NCBI GenBank assembly: GCA_003161635.1
Contig: PMOA01000098.1
Coordinates: 18,618-68,550, forward strand
Direction: 5' to 3'
DNA length: 49,933 nt
Source of the DNA: Limisphaerales bacterium
Lineage (GTDB): Bacteria; Verrucomicrobiota; Verrucomicrobiia; Limisphaerales; UBA11358
The position numbers and the translations under genes were made by a program. The notes beneath the pieces are model-generated. The model was not told the DNA's origin, searched no databases, and saw only the letters and a program-made list of their open reading frames with translations. Shown here piece after piece: positions 1-7,426 of this stretch (its first letter is position 1; each line of letters starts with the position of its first letter).

Positions 1-2
1 TG

Positions 3-944
3 CGCATCTCGGTCACCGACCGGTGCAACGAGCGGTGTCTCTATTGCATGCCGGAAGGCTACAAGGGCTGGGAAAGCAAGCCGGACCATTTGACGGCGGA
101 GGAAATCGTCCGCGTCGTGCGCGTGGCGGCGGGGCTGGGCTTCCGCAAATTCCGGCTGACCGGAGGTGAACCGCTCGTGCGCGGCGACGTGCCCGAAATT
201 CTGCGCGCCATGACCGCGATTCCCGGCGTGGAATGCATTGGGCTTTCAACCAACGGAATGAAATTGTCCGCGTTCGCAAAACCTCTGCGCGAAGCCGGCT
301 TGCGCACGGTGAACGTGAGCCTCGACGCACTGGACCCGGCGATTTACCACCGCATTACCGGCGGCGACGTGGCGCGCGTGCTGGCCGGCATCCGCGCGGC
401 GGTGGCGGCGGGTTTTGAATACGTGAAACTGAACTGTGTGCTCATGCGCGGCGTGAACGAGGCGGAAATCTGGCCGCTGGTTTTGTTCGCCGCCGAACAC
501 GGACTGCCGCTGCGGCTCATCGAATTGATGCCGCTGACGACGACGGAGGTTTTGACGGAGAAAAATTTCCTGCCCTGCAGCGAGGCGATGCAATGGTTGT
601 CCCGGCACGATGAATTGATTCCGCAGCCGGAGCGCCGGCTGGGCCACGGCCCGGCGCGATACTATCTGCTCCGGCGCACCGGCGCGCTCGTCGGGTTCAT
701 CGGCGCGCTGACGAACCAGCATTTCTGCGACAACTGCAACAAGATGCGGCTGACCGCGGACGGCAAGGTGCGTCCCTGTCTCGGCAACCATATTGAAGTG
801 GATCTGCGCGCGGCGTTGCGGAGCGGCGCCAACGACGGCGCGTTGAAGGAATTGCTGGAAACCGCGCTGCGGGTGAAACCGCTGGAACACCAGTTCCGCA
901 ATCAATATCAGCCCTGCCGCCCGATGACCGCCATCGGCGGGTGA
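3..944 (+). CDS. moaA: GTP 3',8-cyclase MoaA (5' end missing)
   Basis: Radical-SAM enzyme that, with MoaC, converts GTP to cyclic pyranopterin monophosphate, the first step of molybdenum cofactor synthesis in the cytoplasm. The reading frame is already open at base 3, so the start lies outside the window. The SAM-cluster motif CNERCLYC (CxxxCxxC) is encoded at about 24-47, and the second cluster motif FCDNCNKMR followed by a downstream Cys (CPCLG-like segment, 'RPCLG') at about 724-783. The protein ends in the Gly-Gly pair that is characteristic of MoaA. Only roughly the first 15-20 residues seem to be absent. The gene converges on the molybdenum hydroxylase operon ending at 1181, whose PaoC subunit needs the cofactor this enzyme helps to make. 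Confidence 0.95.
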   Translation, partial: RISVTDRCNERCLYCMPEGYKGWESKPDHLTAEEIVRVVRVAAGLGFRKFRLTGGEPLVRGDVPEILRAMTAIPGVECIGLSTNGMKLSAFAKPLREAGLRTVNVSLDALDPAIYHRITGGDVARVLAGIRAAVAAGFEYVKLNCVLMRGVNEAEIWPLVLFAAEHGLPLRLIELMPLTTTEVLTEKNFLPCSEAMQWLSRHDELIPQPERRLGHGPARYYLLRRTGALVGFIGALTNQHFCDNCNKMRLTADGKVRPCLGNHIEVDLRAALRSGANDGALKELLETALRVKPLEHQFRNQYQPCRPMTAIGG

Positions 945-956
945 AAATCAGAACAA

Positions 957-1016
957 TGGTAGGGCTGCGGTGCTCCGCAGACCAAATCAGGGCGGCGCGG
1001 CAGCACCGCCCTACCA
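957..1016. repeat. Small palindromic repeat with two hairpins (copy 1)
   Basis: The ends GGTAGGGC (958-965) and GCCCTACC (1008-1015) are inverted repeats. Inside are two further hairpins, CTGCGG/CCGCAG and GGGCGG/CCGCCC, giving a cruciform-like layout. The same design (identical outer ends, two inner hairpins) recurs at 6245-6319 inside xdhC. Lying between convergent genes, this copy could also act as a two-way terminator, although no U-tract is evident. Confidence 0.75.
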
Positions 1017-1053
1017 AATCAATAAACCGACACCCGCACCGCCGCCTCCCGCC

Positions 1054-1161
1054 GTAGCAGCCGACGCTGGCCGCGCCGAAGTGAAGCATAGGCGGGTGAG
1101 TCGGCTCTAACTTTTGTCGGATTAGAATGAGCGGACTGATCCCGCATTGCGGGACTGCTAC
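1054..1161. repeat. Second palindromic intergenic repeat (GTAGCAG...CTGCTAC)
   Basis: A 108-bp unit bounded by the inverted repeat GTAGCAG (1054-1060) / CTGCTAC (1155-1161). It contains an inner inverted pair AGCCGAC (1059-1065) / GTCGGCT (1100-1106) and a hairpin CCCGCA-TGCGGG at about 1141-1153. From memory, similar elements are dispersed in Verrucomicrobiota genomes, but I could not search. Together with the 957-1016 repeat it fills almost the whole gap between moaA and the end of the minus-strand operon. Confidence 0.6.
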
Positions 1162-1180
1162 AAACCGCTGGAAATCCAAC

Positions 1181-1384
1181 CTATTCCTCGAAGCAGGAGC
1201 GCGACGGCTGGCAGACGTTCTTGTGGACGGGCCGGTCGTCCACGCCGACCGCGGTTTGGGTGAGATTGCACCAGAAATGGCAGGGCGTGGTTTGCCCGTC
1301 TTCCTTGTCCGCGAAGGCTTCCTCCGGCGTCGTGCCGGTGAACATTATTTTCGTCCGCAGATGTTTGCAGAAAATCGGGTTCAT
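1181..1384 (-). CDS. Small cysteine-containing protein, last gene of the molybdenum hydroxylase operon
   Basis: A 67-residue protein that I do not recognise by name. It starts four bases after the paoB stop on the same strand, so it is almost certainly co-transcribed. It has five cysteines (positions 6, 35, 39, 58, 64), including a CHFWC pair and a C-terminal CxPSRSC segment, with several His/Asp residues between them. That arrangement suggests a metal or Fe-S binding mini-protein. There is no signal peptide or membrane segment. Its position after xdhC-mocA-paoACB suggests a role in assembly or electron transfer of the enzyme, which is inference only. Tight spacing and codon usage similar to its neighbours support a real gene. 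Confidence 0.65.
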   Translation of the reverse strand: MNPIFCKHLRTKIMFTGTTPEEAFADKEDGQTTPCHFWCNLTQTAVGVDDRPVHKNVCQPSRSCFEE

Positions 1385-1388
1385 GGCT

Positions 1389-2351
1389 TCAACCTTTCAG
1401 CTTGAGCAGCGTGCGGCGGATCAACGCGTGCGCCAGCGGCACCTTGTAGCCGTTGTGCTCGTGCGGCTGGGCGCCCTTGAGAATCAAATCCGCCGCCTGT
1501 GACGCGGTGGCATCATCCAGGATTTTTCCGTCCAGAAAATCGTTGGCGGCCTGGACCTGATGCGGCACCGGCGAGATGCAGCCGAGGGCAACGCGCGGCT
1601 GGCTCAACTTTCCGTCCACGACGTTTGCCGCCGCCGCGCAATTGACCAGCGCCCAGTCAAAAGCGTGCTTGTCGCTGGCCTGCAGGTAGGCGCTGCGGCG
1701 GCGCGCGGTCGGAATTTCAATCTTCAAAATCAGGTCGCCGGGGTTGAGCGAGTTGTGCGCCGTCGGGTTTTCCCAGGCTTTCTGATAAAGCTCGGCCAGG
1801 CCCATGCGCGTCTCCTTGCCGTCGCGCAGCACGATGGCGGTGGCGTCGAGCGCAGTGAACGCCGTGGCGAGGTTCGACACGACCGGGCTGATGCAGTCGT
1901 TGCCGGTGAAGAGGCTGTGGTAGCGGTTCTCGCCGTTGCGCGCGTAGCAGAGGTCGCCGCCCTTCTTGAGGCAGACGGTGTCGCGATGACGGTAATACCA
2001 GCAACGGGAATGCTGGGAAAGATTGCCGCCGACGGTGGCGACGTTGCGTATTTGCTGCGAGGCGACCTCGGACGCGGCCTCGTGCAGGCCGGGAAAAGTT
2101 TTTTTGATTTCCGCATGGCCTTCAATTTGGCCGACGGTGACGAGCGCGCCGATGGTCCAGTTTTTTGAGCCGGATTCGATTTGATTCAGCCCTGGTAGCG
2201 ACTTGATGTTGACGAGAATGTTGGCGCTGACGAGATATTCCTTCAGCAGACCGAGCAAATCGTTGCCGCCGGCGAGATAGGCGCCGTGGTCGGCGACGAG
2301 CTGGCGGGCGCTGTCGGTCGAAAGCGCGGTGGCGTATTCAAAGGCTTTCAT
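1389..2351 (-). CDS. paoB: Molybdenum hydroxylase FAD/Fe-S subunit, PaoB/YagS type
   Basis: Medium subunit (320 aa; E. coli PaoB is about 318) of a periplasmic aldehyde/xanthine-oxidase-family enzyme, which passes electrons from the Fe-S subunit to FAD. The FAD-binding signature AGGNDLLGLLK is near residues 27-37 and a second FAD segment IRNVATVGGNLSQ near 102-114. It is followed by a Cys-rich stretch (SRCWYYR ... VCLKKGGDLCYA) that in the PaoB branch carries an additional [4Fe-4S] cluster. This stretch separates PaoB from ordinary CoxM/XdhB subunits. The start ATG overlaps the paoC stop (ATGA-type overlap), indicating translational coupling. The substrate cannot be read from the sequence. 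Confidence 0.88.
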   Translation of the reverse strand: MKAFEYATALSTDSARQLVADHGAYLAGGNDLLGLLKEYLVSANILVNIKSLPGLNQIESGSKNWTIGALVTVGQIEGHAEIKKTFPGLHEAASEVASQQIRNVATVGGNLSQHSRCWYYRHRDTVCLKKGGDLCYARNGENRYHSLFTGNDCISPVVSNLATAFTALDATAIVLRDGKETRMGLAELYQKAWENPTAHNSLNPGDLILKIEIPTARRRSAYLQASDKHAFDWALVNCAAAANVVDGKLSQPRVALGCISPVPHQVQAANDFLDGKILDDATASQAADLILKGAQPHEHNGYKVPLAHALIRRTLLKLKG

Positions 2352-4444
2352 GATTTCGAGGCGGTTGAAGGCGGCACCTTGCCGAGCGCGGCCAAAACTT
2401 TCGCCGGCGTGATGGGCAAGCTGGAAACGCGCACGCCGATGGCGTTGGCGACGGCATTGGCAATCGCGCCGGCGGTGGCAACCGTCGCCGGTTCGCCGAT
2501 GCCGATGACGCCGCGCTCCGGCATGTTGATCAAAACGATTTCGATCTCCGGCACGTCGGCGAGGCCGGGCAGCTTGTAGGTCTCAAAATTCGGGTTCAGC
2601 ACCACGCCAGACAAATCATCCATCACGCGCTCCTCGTAAAGCGCGTAGCCCAGACCCATGATGATGCCGCCGTTGACCTGACTCTCGGTCGTCAACTTGT
2701 CCACGATCAAACCGCAGTCATGGACGGCAACGACCTTTTTGACGGTGACCAGGCCGGTTTCCGTGTCCACAGTGACCTCGGCAAATTGCACGCCGCAGGC
2801 ATGGTCGGCGGAAAGTCCCGGCTGCCACTGGCCATGGACGACGAGCGGACTGACGCCGAGTTTTTTGCACGCGGCAAACCAGTTTTCCCCGCGCGCGTCG
2901 GCGATGCCGGCCTGCGTCTGCAATTGCTGCAGCGCCTTGGTGCAAATGTCAAAAACCGTCGGCGAAATCGAAGCGCACGTCGTGCTGCCGCCGCTGCCGG
3001 GACCGGGCGGAAAATTTGTGTCGCCGACCTTCACGGTGATCTGCTCCGTTTTTAATCCAAGCATTTCCGCCGCGACGACGGCAATGACCGTTTTCGTGCC
3101 GGTGCCGATGTCCTGCACGCCGAGGCGGAACTCGATGCTGCCGTCGGGATTGATTTGCGCCTCACCTTGTGTGCTCTTGCTCGCGCCGCCGGCGGGCCAC
3201 GCTGCGCCCGCGCAGCCGATGCCGGTTTTCACGATGCCGGGCGAACTGCCGGGCTTCTGATATTTTTGTTTCCAGCCGAATTTTTCCGCGCCGGTTTTGT
3301 ATTCGCGCTGGCGGATTTCATTCGGGTCGTTTTTCAGCCGCAACTCCAGCGGGTCCATGCCGAGTTTGACGGCGAGGTCGTCCATGGCGCTTTCCATGCC
3401 GTAGGACGCCGGTGGATTTCCCGGCGCGCGAAAGGCGCGGGCCGAACCGGCGTTGACCGCCACGTGCGTCTGCTTCACGCGGATGTTGGGAACCTTGTAA
3501 ATGTAGGGCGCGGGAATGTCCGCACCGCCGCCGCCGCCACCGGAGTCCCCGCCGGCACCGATGCCCGCCGTGCCGTAATTGTCCATCTCGAACGCGTGCA
3601 ACGTGCCGTCGGCGAGCGCGCCGATTTTGATTTTTTGAAAACTCGAAGGCCGGTTGCCAACGGCCAGCGCCTGATCGAACCGCGTGAGCATCAGCCGGAC
3701 CGGCGCTTTTGCCTCGCGTGACAGCCGCGCCGCCAGCACGCCTTCGGCGCCCGCGCCGAATTTCGCACCGAAACCGCCGCCCATGAAATCGGTGATGACG
3801 CGCACCTGGCTGTGATCCAGTTTCAACGCGCCCGCGAGGCCGTCGCGCACGCTGGAGATGCCCTGCGTGGAAGACCAGGCCGTGACGCCGTCGTCCGTCC
3901 ACGAAACCGTGTTGCCGTGCGTTTCCATCGGGTTGTGAATCTGCACCGGTGTCGTGTAAAAACCTTCGATGACGGCGGCGCATTCGGTAAACGCCTGGTC
4001 AAGGGTGCCTTGTTCGCGCGATTTGCCGGGCGACGCGTTGGCCGCACCTTCCCAGACTTTCGGCGCGTTGTCCTTTTTGGCGTCGTCTTCGCGGACGACG
4101 AACGGGAGCGGCTGCGCCTTGACTTCAATCGCACGCAACGCATCAAGGCAGGCCTGCCTGGTCGTGCCCGCGACCGCGGCAAGTTCCTCACCGTAAAAAT
4201 GGACCGTGCGTTCGCCGTCGCGCACGGTGATGGCGGCCTTGATGCCGGGAACCTGCAACGCTTTGTCCAAATTGATTCCGGAAATTTTCGCCGCCGGCCA
4301 TTTCGAGCGGAGAATCATGCCGTAAAGCCAGCCGTCGGCCTGGATGTCGGACGAGTAACGCGCGCGGCCAGTCAATTTCGCCGCCGCGTCCACGCGCGGC
4401 GTGGATTGGCTGATGTATTTCGTGTTGGTTGGCCAGCTAGGCAT
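2348..4444 (-). CDS. paoC: Molybdenum hydroxylase large (Moco) subunit, PaoC/YagR type
   Basis: Catalytic subunit (698 aa) of the xanthine-oxidase family, carrying molybdopterin-cytosine dinucleotide and oxidising aldehydes or N-heterocycles. Visible family signatures are the cofactor-binding loop GGGFGAKFGAG in the middle of the protein, the ARAFRAPGNPPASYGMES segment, and the C-terminal IGIGEPATVATAGAIANAVA region whose Glu is the conserved active-site base. A Gly-rich loop (GAGGDSGGGGGG) lies before 'ADIPAPYIYKVPN'. The protein has no signal peptide, consistent with co-export through the Tat signal on PaoA. It overlaps paoA by eight bases upstream and paoB by four bases downstream. Confidence 0.92.
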   Translation of the reverse strand: MPSWPTNTKYISQSTPRVDAAAKLTGRARYSSDIQADGWLYGMILRSKWPAAKISGINLDKALQVPGIKAAITVRDGERTVHFYGEELAAVAGTTRQACLDALRAIEVKAQPLPFVVREDDAKKDNAPKVWEGAANASPGKSREQGTLDQAFTECAAVIEGFYTTPVQIHNPMETHGNTVSWTDDGVTAWSSTQGISSVRDGLAGALKLDHSQVRVITDFMGGGFGAKFGAGAEGVLAARLSREAKAPVRLMLTRFDQALAVGNRPSSFQKIKIGALADGTLHAFEMDNYGTAGIGAGGDSGGGGGGADIPAPYIYKVPNIRVKQTHVAVNAGSARAFRAPGNPPASYGMESAMDDLAVKLGMDPLELRLKNDPNEIRQREYKTGAEKFGWKQKYQKPGSSPGIVKTGIGCAGAAWPAGGASKSTQGEAQINPDGSIEFRLGVQDIGTGTKTVIAVVAAEMLGLKTEQITVKVGDTNFPPGPGSGGSTTCASISPTVFDICTKALQQLQTQAGIADARGENWFAACKKLGVSPLVVHGQWQPGLSADHACGVQFAEVTVDTETGLVTVKKVVAVHDCGLIVDKLTTESQVNGGIIMGLGYALYEERVMDDLSGVVLNPNFETYKLPGLADVPEIEIVLINMPERGVIGIGEPATVATAGAIANAVANAIGVRVSSLPITPAKVLAALGKVPPSTASKS

Positions 4445-5087
4445 AATCCATCACCTCCGTTTTGCTTGCGGTGTTCACGCCGGTCGCCTGAAACACGGCC
4501 TGCAAAATGTGCGGATGCGTTCCGCAACGGCAGAGATTCCCGGCGCACGCGTGTTTGACCTCCTCGGCGGTCGGGCGCGGATTTTTCTTGAGCAACGCCG
4601 TCACGCTCATCACGAAACCCGGTGTGCAATAACCGCATTGCAGCGCGTCCTTGTCCCAAAACGCCTGCTGCACCTTGGTCAATTTTCCATTTTTCGCCAG
4701 CCCCTCGACGGTCGTGATTTCGCGGCCTTGCGCCTCGATGGCGAGTTTCTGGCAGGCATAAATCGGCGTGTTGTCCATCATCACCGTGCAGGCGCCGCAA
4801 GCCGCGCGGTCGCAGCTCTCCTTCGCCCCGGTCAGGCTGGAATAATTCCGCAGCGCGTCGAGCAGTGTCACGCGCGGCTCCAGCATCAGCTTGAGCGTCT
4901 CGCCGTTGACCTTCAGTGTGACCGGCACCGCGCCGGGGCCGAGGGTTTTTTCCGCGTTGACCTTTTCGAGTTCCGCCGCGACCGATTGCGCGCGCGCGGC
5001 GGCGGCGGTGACGGCGGCGGTGCCGAGGGTTTTGAGAAACGTGCGCCGCGAATGAGCGCCAAAATTTTCCGGCTCCGGACTTTTCAT
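4437..5087 (-). CDS. paoA: Molybdenum hydroxylase 2Fe-2S subunit with Tat signal, PaoA/YagT type
   Basis: Small electron-transfer subunit (216 aa from the chosen start). The N-terminus carries a twin-arginine signal (SRRTFLKTLG followed by an Ala-rich stretch), which should take the folded trimer to the periplasm. Two 2Fe-2S clusters are visible: the plant-ferredoxin type CDRAACGAC...C, and the helical type CGYC...CAGNLCRCG near residues 150-190. The start at 5087 (protein beginning MKSPEPENF) is preferred over an in-frame ATG at 5144, because the upstream codons overlap the mocA-like gene and add nothing family-like. The spacing to that gene is then 7 bp. Confidence 0.9.
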   Translation of the reverse strand: MKSPEPENFGAHSRRTFLKTLGTAAVTAAAARAQSVAAELEKVNAEKTLGPGAVPVTLKVNGETLKLMLEPRVTLLDALRNYSSLTGAKESCDRAACGACTVMMDNTPIYACQKLAIEAQGREITTVEGLAKNGKLTKVQQAFWDKDALQCGYCTPGFVMSVTALLKKNPRPTAEEVKHACAGNLCRCGTHPHILQAVFQATGVNTASKTEVMDYA

Positions 5088-5094
5088 GTGCTGC

Positions 5095-5721
5095 TCAATT
5101 TGAGGTTGATGCCCGTTTGTAATCCTCCGGTGCATCCAAGTCAAGCGTCAGACCGTCATCATTTATGACACATTGGACGCGCCGGCACGGAACAAGTTTC
5201 AAAAAAATCTCCAAAGTCCCGGCCGGCGAACCCTTCAACCCGTCAAAGGCCCGTCGCGGCAAAATCACCGGATGCCGCGCGCGCCCGTCAAACTCCGGCT
5301 GGCAAATCGCGCCGGCGTGCGCGGAATGAAATTCCAGCAATTGTCGCAGCGTCTCCATATGCAAATGCGGCTGGTCGCCCAGCACAATCGCCCACGCGCC
5401 GATTTCACTTCTCCAGCCGCTCCAATCCGCCGCGCAAACGATGGAACTGAACATGCCGCGCTCCGGTTGCGGATTTTCAATGCGGTCTTGCGCCGGAAAA
5501 TCCAATCGGTCGAGTTCCGCGCCCAGCGGCGCGTCGTTGGGCCGGTGGACGACGGCGATTTGCCCCGCACCAAGCTCGCGCCATTGGCGGATGAGATGGC
5601 CGACGATGGTGGTGTCTTTCCACGGCAGCAGCAGTTTTGGCCGGCCCATCCGCGCCGACGCGCCCGCGCCGAGAATGACGACTCCGAGCGTTGGGAATTT
5701 TTCTGCGGTTGCGGTGTTCAT
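5095..5721 (-). CDS. mocA: MocA-like molybdenum cofactor nucleotidyltransferase
   Basis: Cytoplasmic NTP-transferase of the MobA-like family (208 aa). It probably attaches CMP to molybdopterin to form MCD, the form used by xanthine-oxidase-family enzymes. The nucleotide-binding loop LGAGASARMGRPKLLLPW is at about residues 17-34 and the second motif LGDQPHL at about 118-124. Its place between xdhC and paoA, in a run of overlapping or nearly touching genes, fits this maturation role. E. coli has separate MocA and PaoD (MocA/XdhC-like) proteins; here the two activities are on adjacent genes. Confidence 0.85.
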   Translation of the reverse strand: MNTATAEKFPTLGVVILGAGASARMGRPKLLLPWKDTTIVGHLIRQWRELGAGQIAVVHRPNDAPLGAELDRLDFPAQDRIENPQPERGMFSSIVCAADWSGWRSEIGAWAIVLGDQPHLHMETLRQLLEFHSAHAGAICQPEFDGRARHPVILPRRAFDGLKGSPAGTLEIFLKLVPCRRVQCVINDDGLTLDLDAPEDYKRASTSN

Positions 5722-5731
5722 GGAAAGTCTT

Positions 5732-6721
5732 TCAACGTTTCACGCCGGCGAATTCGGCGCGTTTCTGGATGAACTGCGCCATCAAGCTCACGGCGATTTC
5801 ATGCGTGCCGACGGCCTGGATTTCCACGCCGACCGGGCAGGCGATTTTGTCGAACTGCTCGGCCGTCGCGATGTTTTGTTTCAAAAACTGCTCGCGCATG
5901 ATGCGCGCCTTGCGGCGGCTGCCGATCATGCCGAGAAAAACGAACGGATGATGAATCCAATCGGACAACACCAGCGCGTCATGCTGATGGCCGCGCGTGA
6001 CGATGAGCCCGAATGCGGGCATTTTCGGCAACGGCACTTTCAAAAGCTCGTGCCAGGGGCCAACCTGAAGCCGCGCGGTGGGCGGAAAAAACTGATGGTT
6101 GGCCAGTTCCGGCCGATCGTCGAAAATTGTCACTGCAAAATCCAGTTGCAACGCCAGCGGCGCGACGGCCTGTGCCACATGGCCCGACCCAGCAATCCAC
6201 AACGCAAACGGTGGCGAAACCGTTTCCTGGTAAAACCATTCGCTGGTAGGGCGCGTCACTCCGTGCGCGCCGTCGTTCGTTTGCGCGGCTGCGGCGGGCA
6301 GAGGACTGCCCGCCCTACCTTCAACAAGTGCGATGGAAAAATCCTTTTTGACGCCCCAGCGGAGCGGCTCGGTGACGGCGGCCAGCTTGCGCCAGAGTTC
6401 CGCCGATTGCGGGGCGTGCGGCAGGATCAGCCCCGTCACACTCCCGCCGCAAATCAAGCCGTCGTCCCAGCCGAAATTGTGGTCGAGCACCATCTCGAAC
6501 GTGGCGGGCTGGCCGGACTTCAGGGCTTTTCTGGCGCGGGCGTGGACTTCGGCTTCGAGGCAGCCGCCGCCGAGCGTGCCGACGATTTTGCCGTCGGGGA
6601 AAAACAGCGCCTTGGCGCCGATGCGCTGCGGGCTGGAGCCTTTCGTGCCGGAAATCAGCGCGAGCACGAACGGCTGGTTTTCCGCCAGCGCGGCGGCAAG
6701 TTGTTCGTAGAAGCGCGTCAT
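5732..6721 (-). CDS. xdhC: XdhC/CoxI-family molybdenum hydroxylase maturation factor
   Basis: XdhC proteins bind Moco, promote its sulfuration and deliver it to the apo-hydroxylase. The N-terminal XdhC/CoxI domain includes ISGTKGSSPQRIGAKALFF and the GTLGGGCLEAEV motif. The C-terminal Rossmann half begins with WIAGSGHVAQAVAPL and contains VTRGHQHDALVL and FLGMIGSRRKA. I start it at 6721 (MTRFYEQ), where GGAGAG precedes the ATG, rather than at an upstream ATG at 6826. The two domains are separated by about 26 residues (~134-159) encoded exactly by a palindromic repeat (6245-6319). First gene of the operon running to 1181. Confidence 0.88.
   Translation of the reverse strand: MTRFYEQLAAALAENQPFVLALISGTKGSSPQRIGAKALFFPDGKIVGTLGGGCLEAEVHARARKALKSGQPATFEMVLDHNFGWDDGLICGGSVTGLILPHAPQSAELWRKLAAVTEPLRWGVKKDFSIALVEGRAGSPLPAAAAQTNDGAHGVTRPTSEWFYQETVSPPFALWIAGSGHVAQAVAPLALQLDFAVTIFDDRPELANHQFFPPTARLQVGPWHELLKVPLPKMPAFGLIVTRGHQHDALVLSDWIHHPFVFLGMIGSRRKARIMREQFLKQNIATAEQFDKIACPVGVEIQAVGTHEIAVSLMAQFIQKRAEFAGVKR
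6245..6319. repeat. Palindromic repeat inserted in frame in xdhC (copy 2)
   Basis: Outer inverted ends GGTAGGGC (6245-6252) and GCCCTACC (6312-6319) match those of the repeat at 957-1016. Inside are a GGCGCG...CGCGCC hairpin (about 6251-6272) and a perfect 9-bp hairpin GGCGGGCAG-CTGCCCGCC with loop AGGA (about 6293-6314). The span is 75 bp, a multiple of three, and it is read through without a stop on the minus strand, adding a low-complexity linker between the two XdhC domains. Confidence 0.75.
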
Positions 6722-6953
6722 AAAATTTTGCTCTCCGGCAAATTTAAACGATTCCGGGCGAATGGCAACGAAGCATGAACCAGGTCGGAATGCGCCGCTG
6801 GAACGGCTATCGGATACGCTTGTCACTGCCTAGTCGAACGCTCGGCGGCGGTGAATTCGGCAACCGATTCGGGGAGCGTGAGCGCGCGCGGAGCGCGCGC
6901 CACGCCCCCGATGGCTTGAAGATGAATTATGTCCAGATGAAAACGACTGAACT

Positions 6954-7334
6954 ATGACTGACGATGTGATGCAAGCGGTGATGACGACCTGGGTGGCCAA
7001 AGGTTTGCCAGCACGTCTTGATGTTGCGGCGACGGCGAAACTGCTCGGCTTCGCGGAGAGTGACATTCAGATTTTGATGGCCGTGGGCAAGCTGACGCCG
7101 CTGGGCGATCCGGCCCCGAATGCGCCGAAATGGTTTGCAGCGGTCGAGATGATCCGTTTGGCCGCTGACAAAGATTGGCTGCACAAGGCCACAAAGGAGA
7201 TTTCCAAATACTGGCGGCTCAAACGTGGGCGGCGCGTTATTCTACTTGATGCGAAAGCCAGCTTCGGCCCGGCCCCCGCCTCTAATCAGACCTCATGTTC
7301 CGAGCGTAGCGAGCAATCAAGAAAGTTACTTTGA
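6954..7334 (+). CDS. Small excisionase-like/HTH hypothetical protein
   Basis: 126 residues, not firmly identified. Residues about 16-60 (LPARLDVAATAKLLGFAESDIQ... followed by KLTPLG) resemble the winged-helix 'excisionase-like' domains that choose a helix-turn-helix from a short N-terminal segment. The middle (WFAAVEMIRLA...DWLHKATKEISKYWR) looks like the conserved end of related small proteins that I recall from Verrucomicrobiota accessory regions. The last ~35 residues are low in recognisable pattern and may be read-through past a lost stop. It lies outside the molybdenum operon and could mark the left edge of the island. Confidence 0.5.
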   Translation: MTDDVMQAVMTTWVAKGLPARLDVAATAKLLGFAESDIQILMAVGKLTPLGDPAPNAPKWFAAVEMIRLAADKDWLHKATKEISKYWRLKRGRRVILLDAKASFGPAPASNQTSCSERSEQSRKLL

Positions 7335-7426
7335 TTCATTACACTCCGTTTAACTTTAATAATACGAATAGACAAGGATACAGGTCAGCGTAATATTGCA
7401 ATTAATCAGTCGGGGAAATCGCGCCG

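Noticed and set aside
6878-6903. GCGCGC-rich palindrome before the small gene at 6954
   Set aside because: It is a simple alternating GC run that pairs in several registers; no second copy and no U-tract, so no role can be supported.
7271-7290. Possible decayed fifth attachment core (GGCCCCCGCCTCTAATCAGA)
   Set aside because: It aligns to the site 3 core region with about 16 of 20 matches, but no 12-bp-period pair stands at the expected distances, so chance similarity cannot be excluded.
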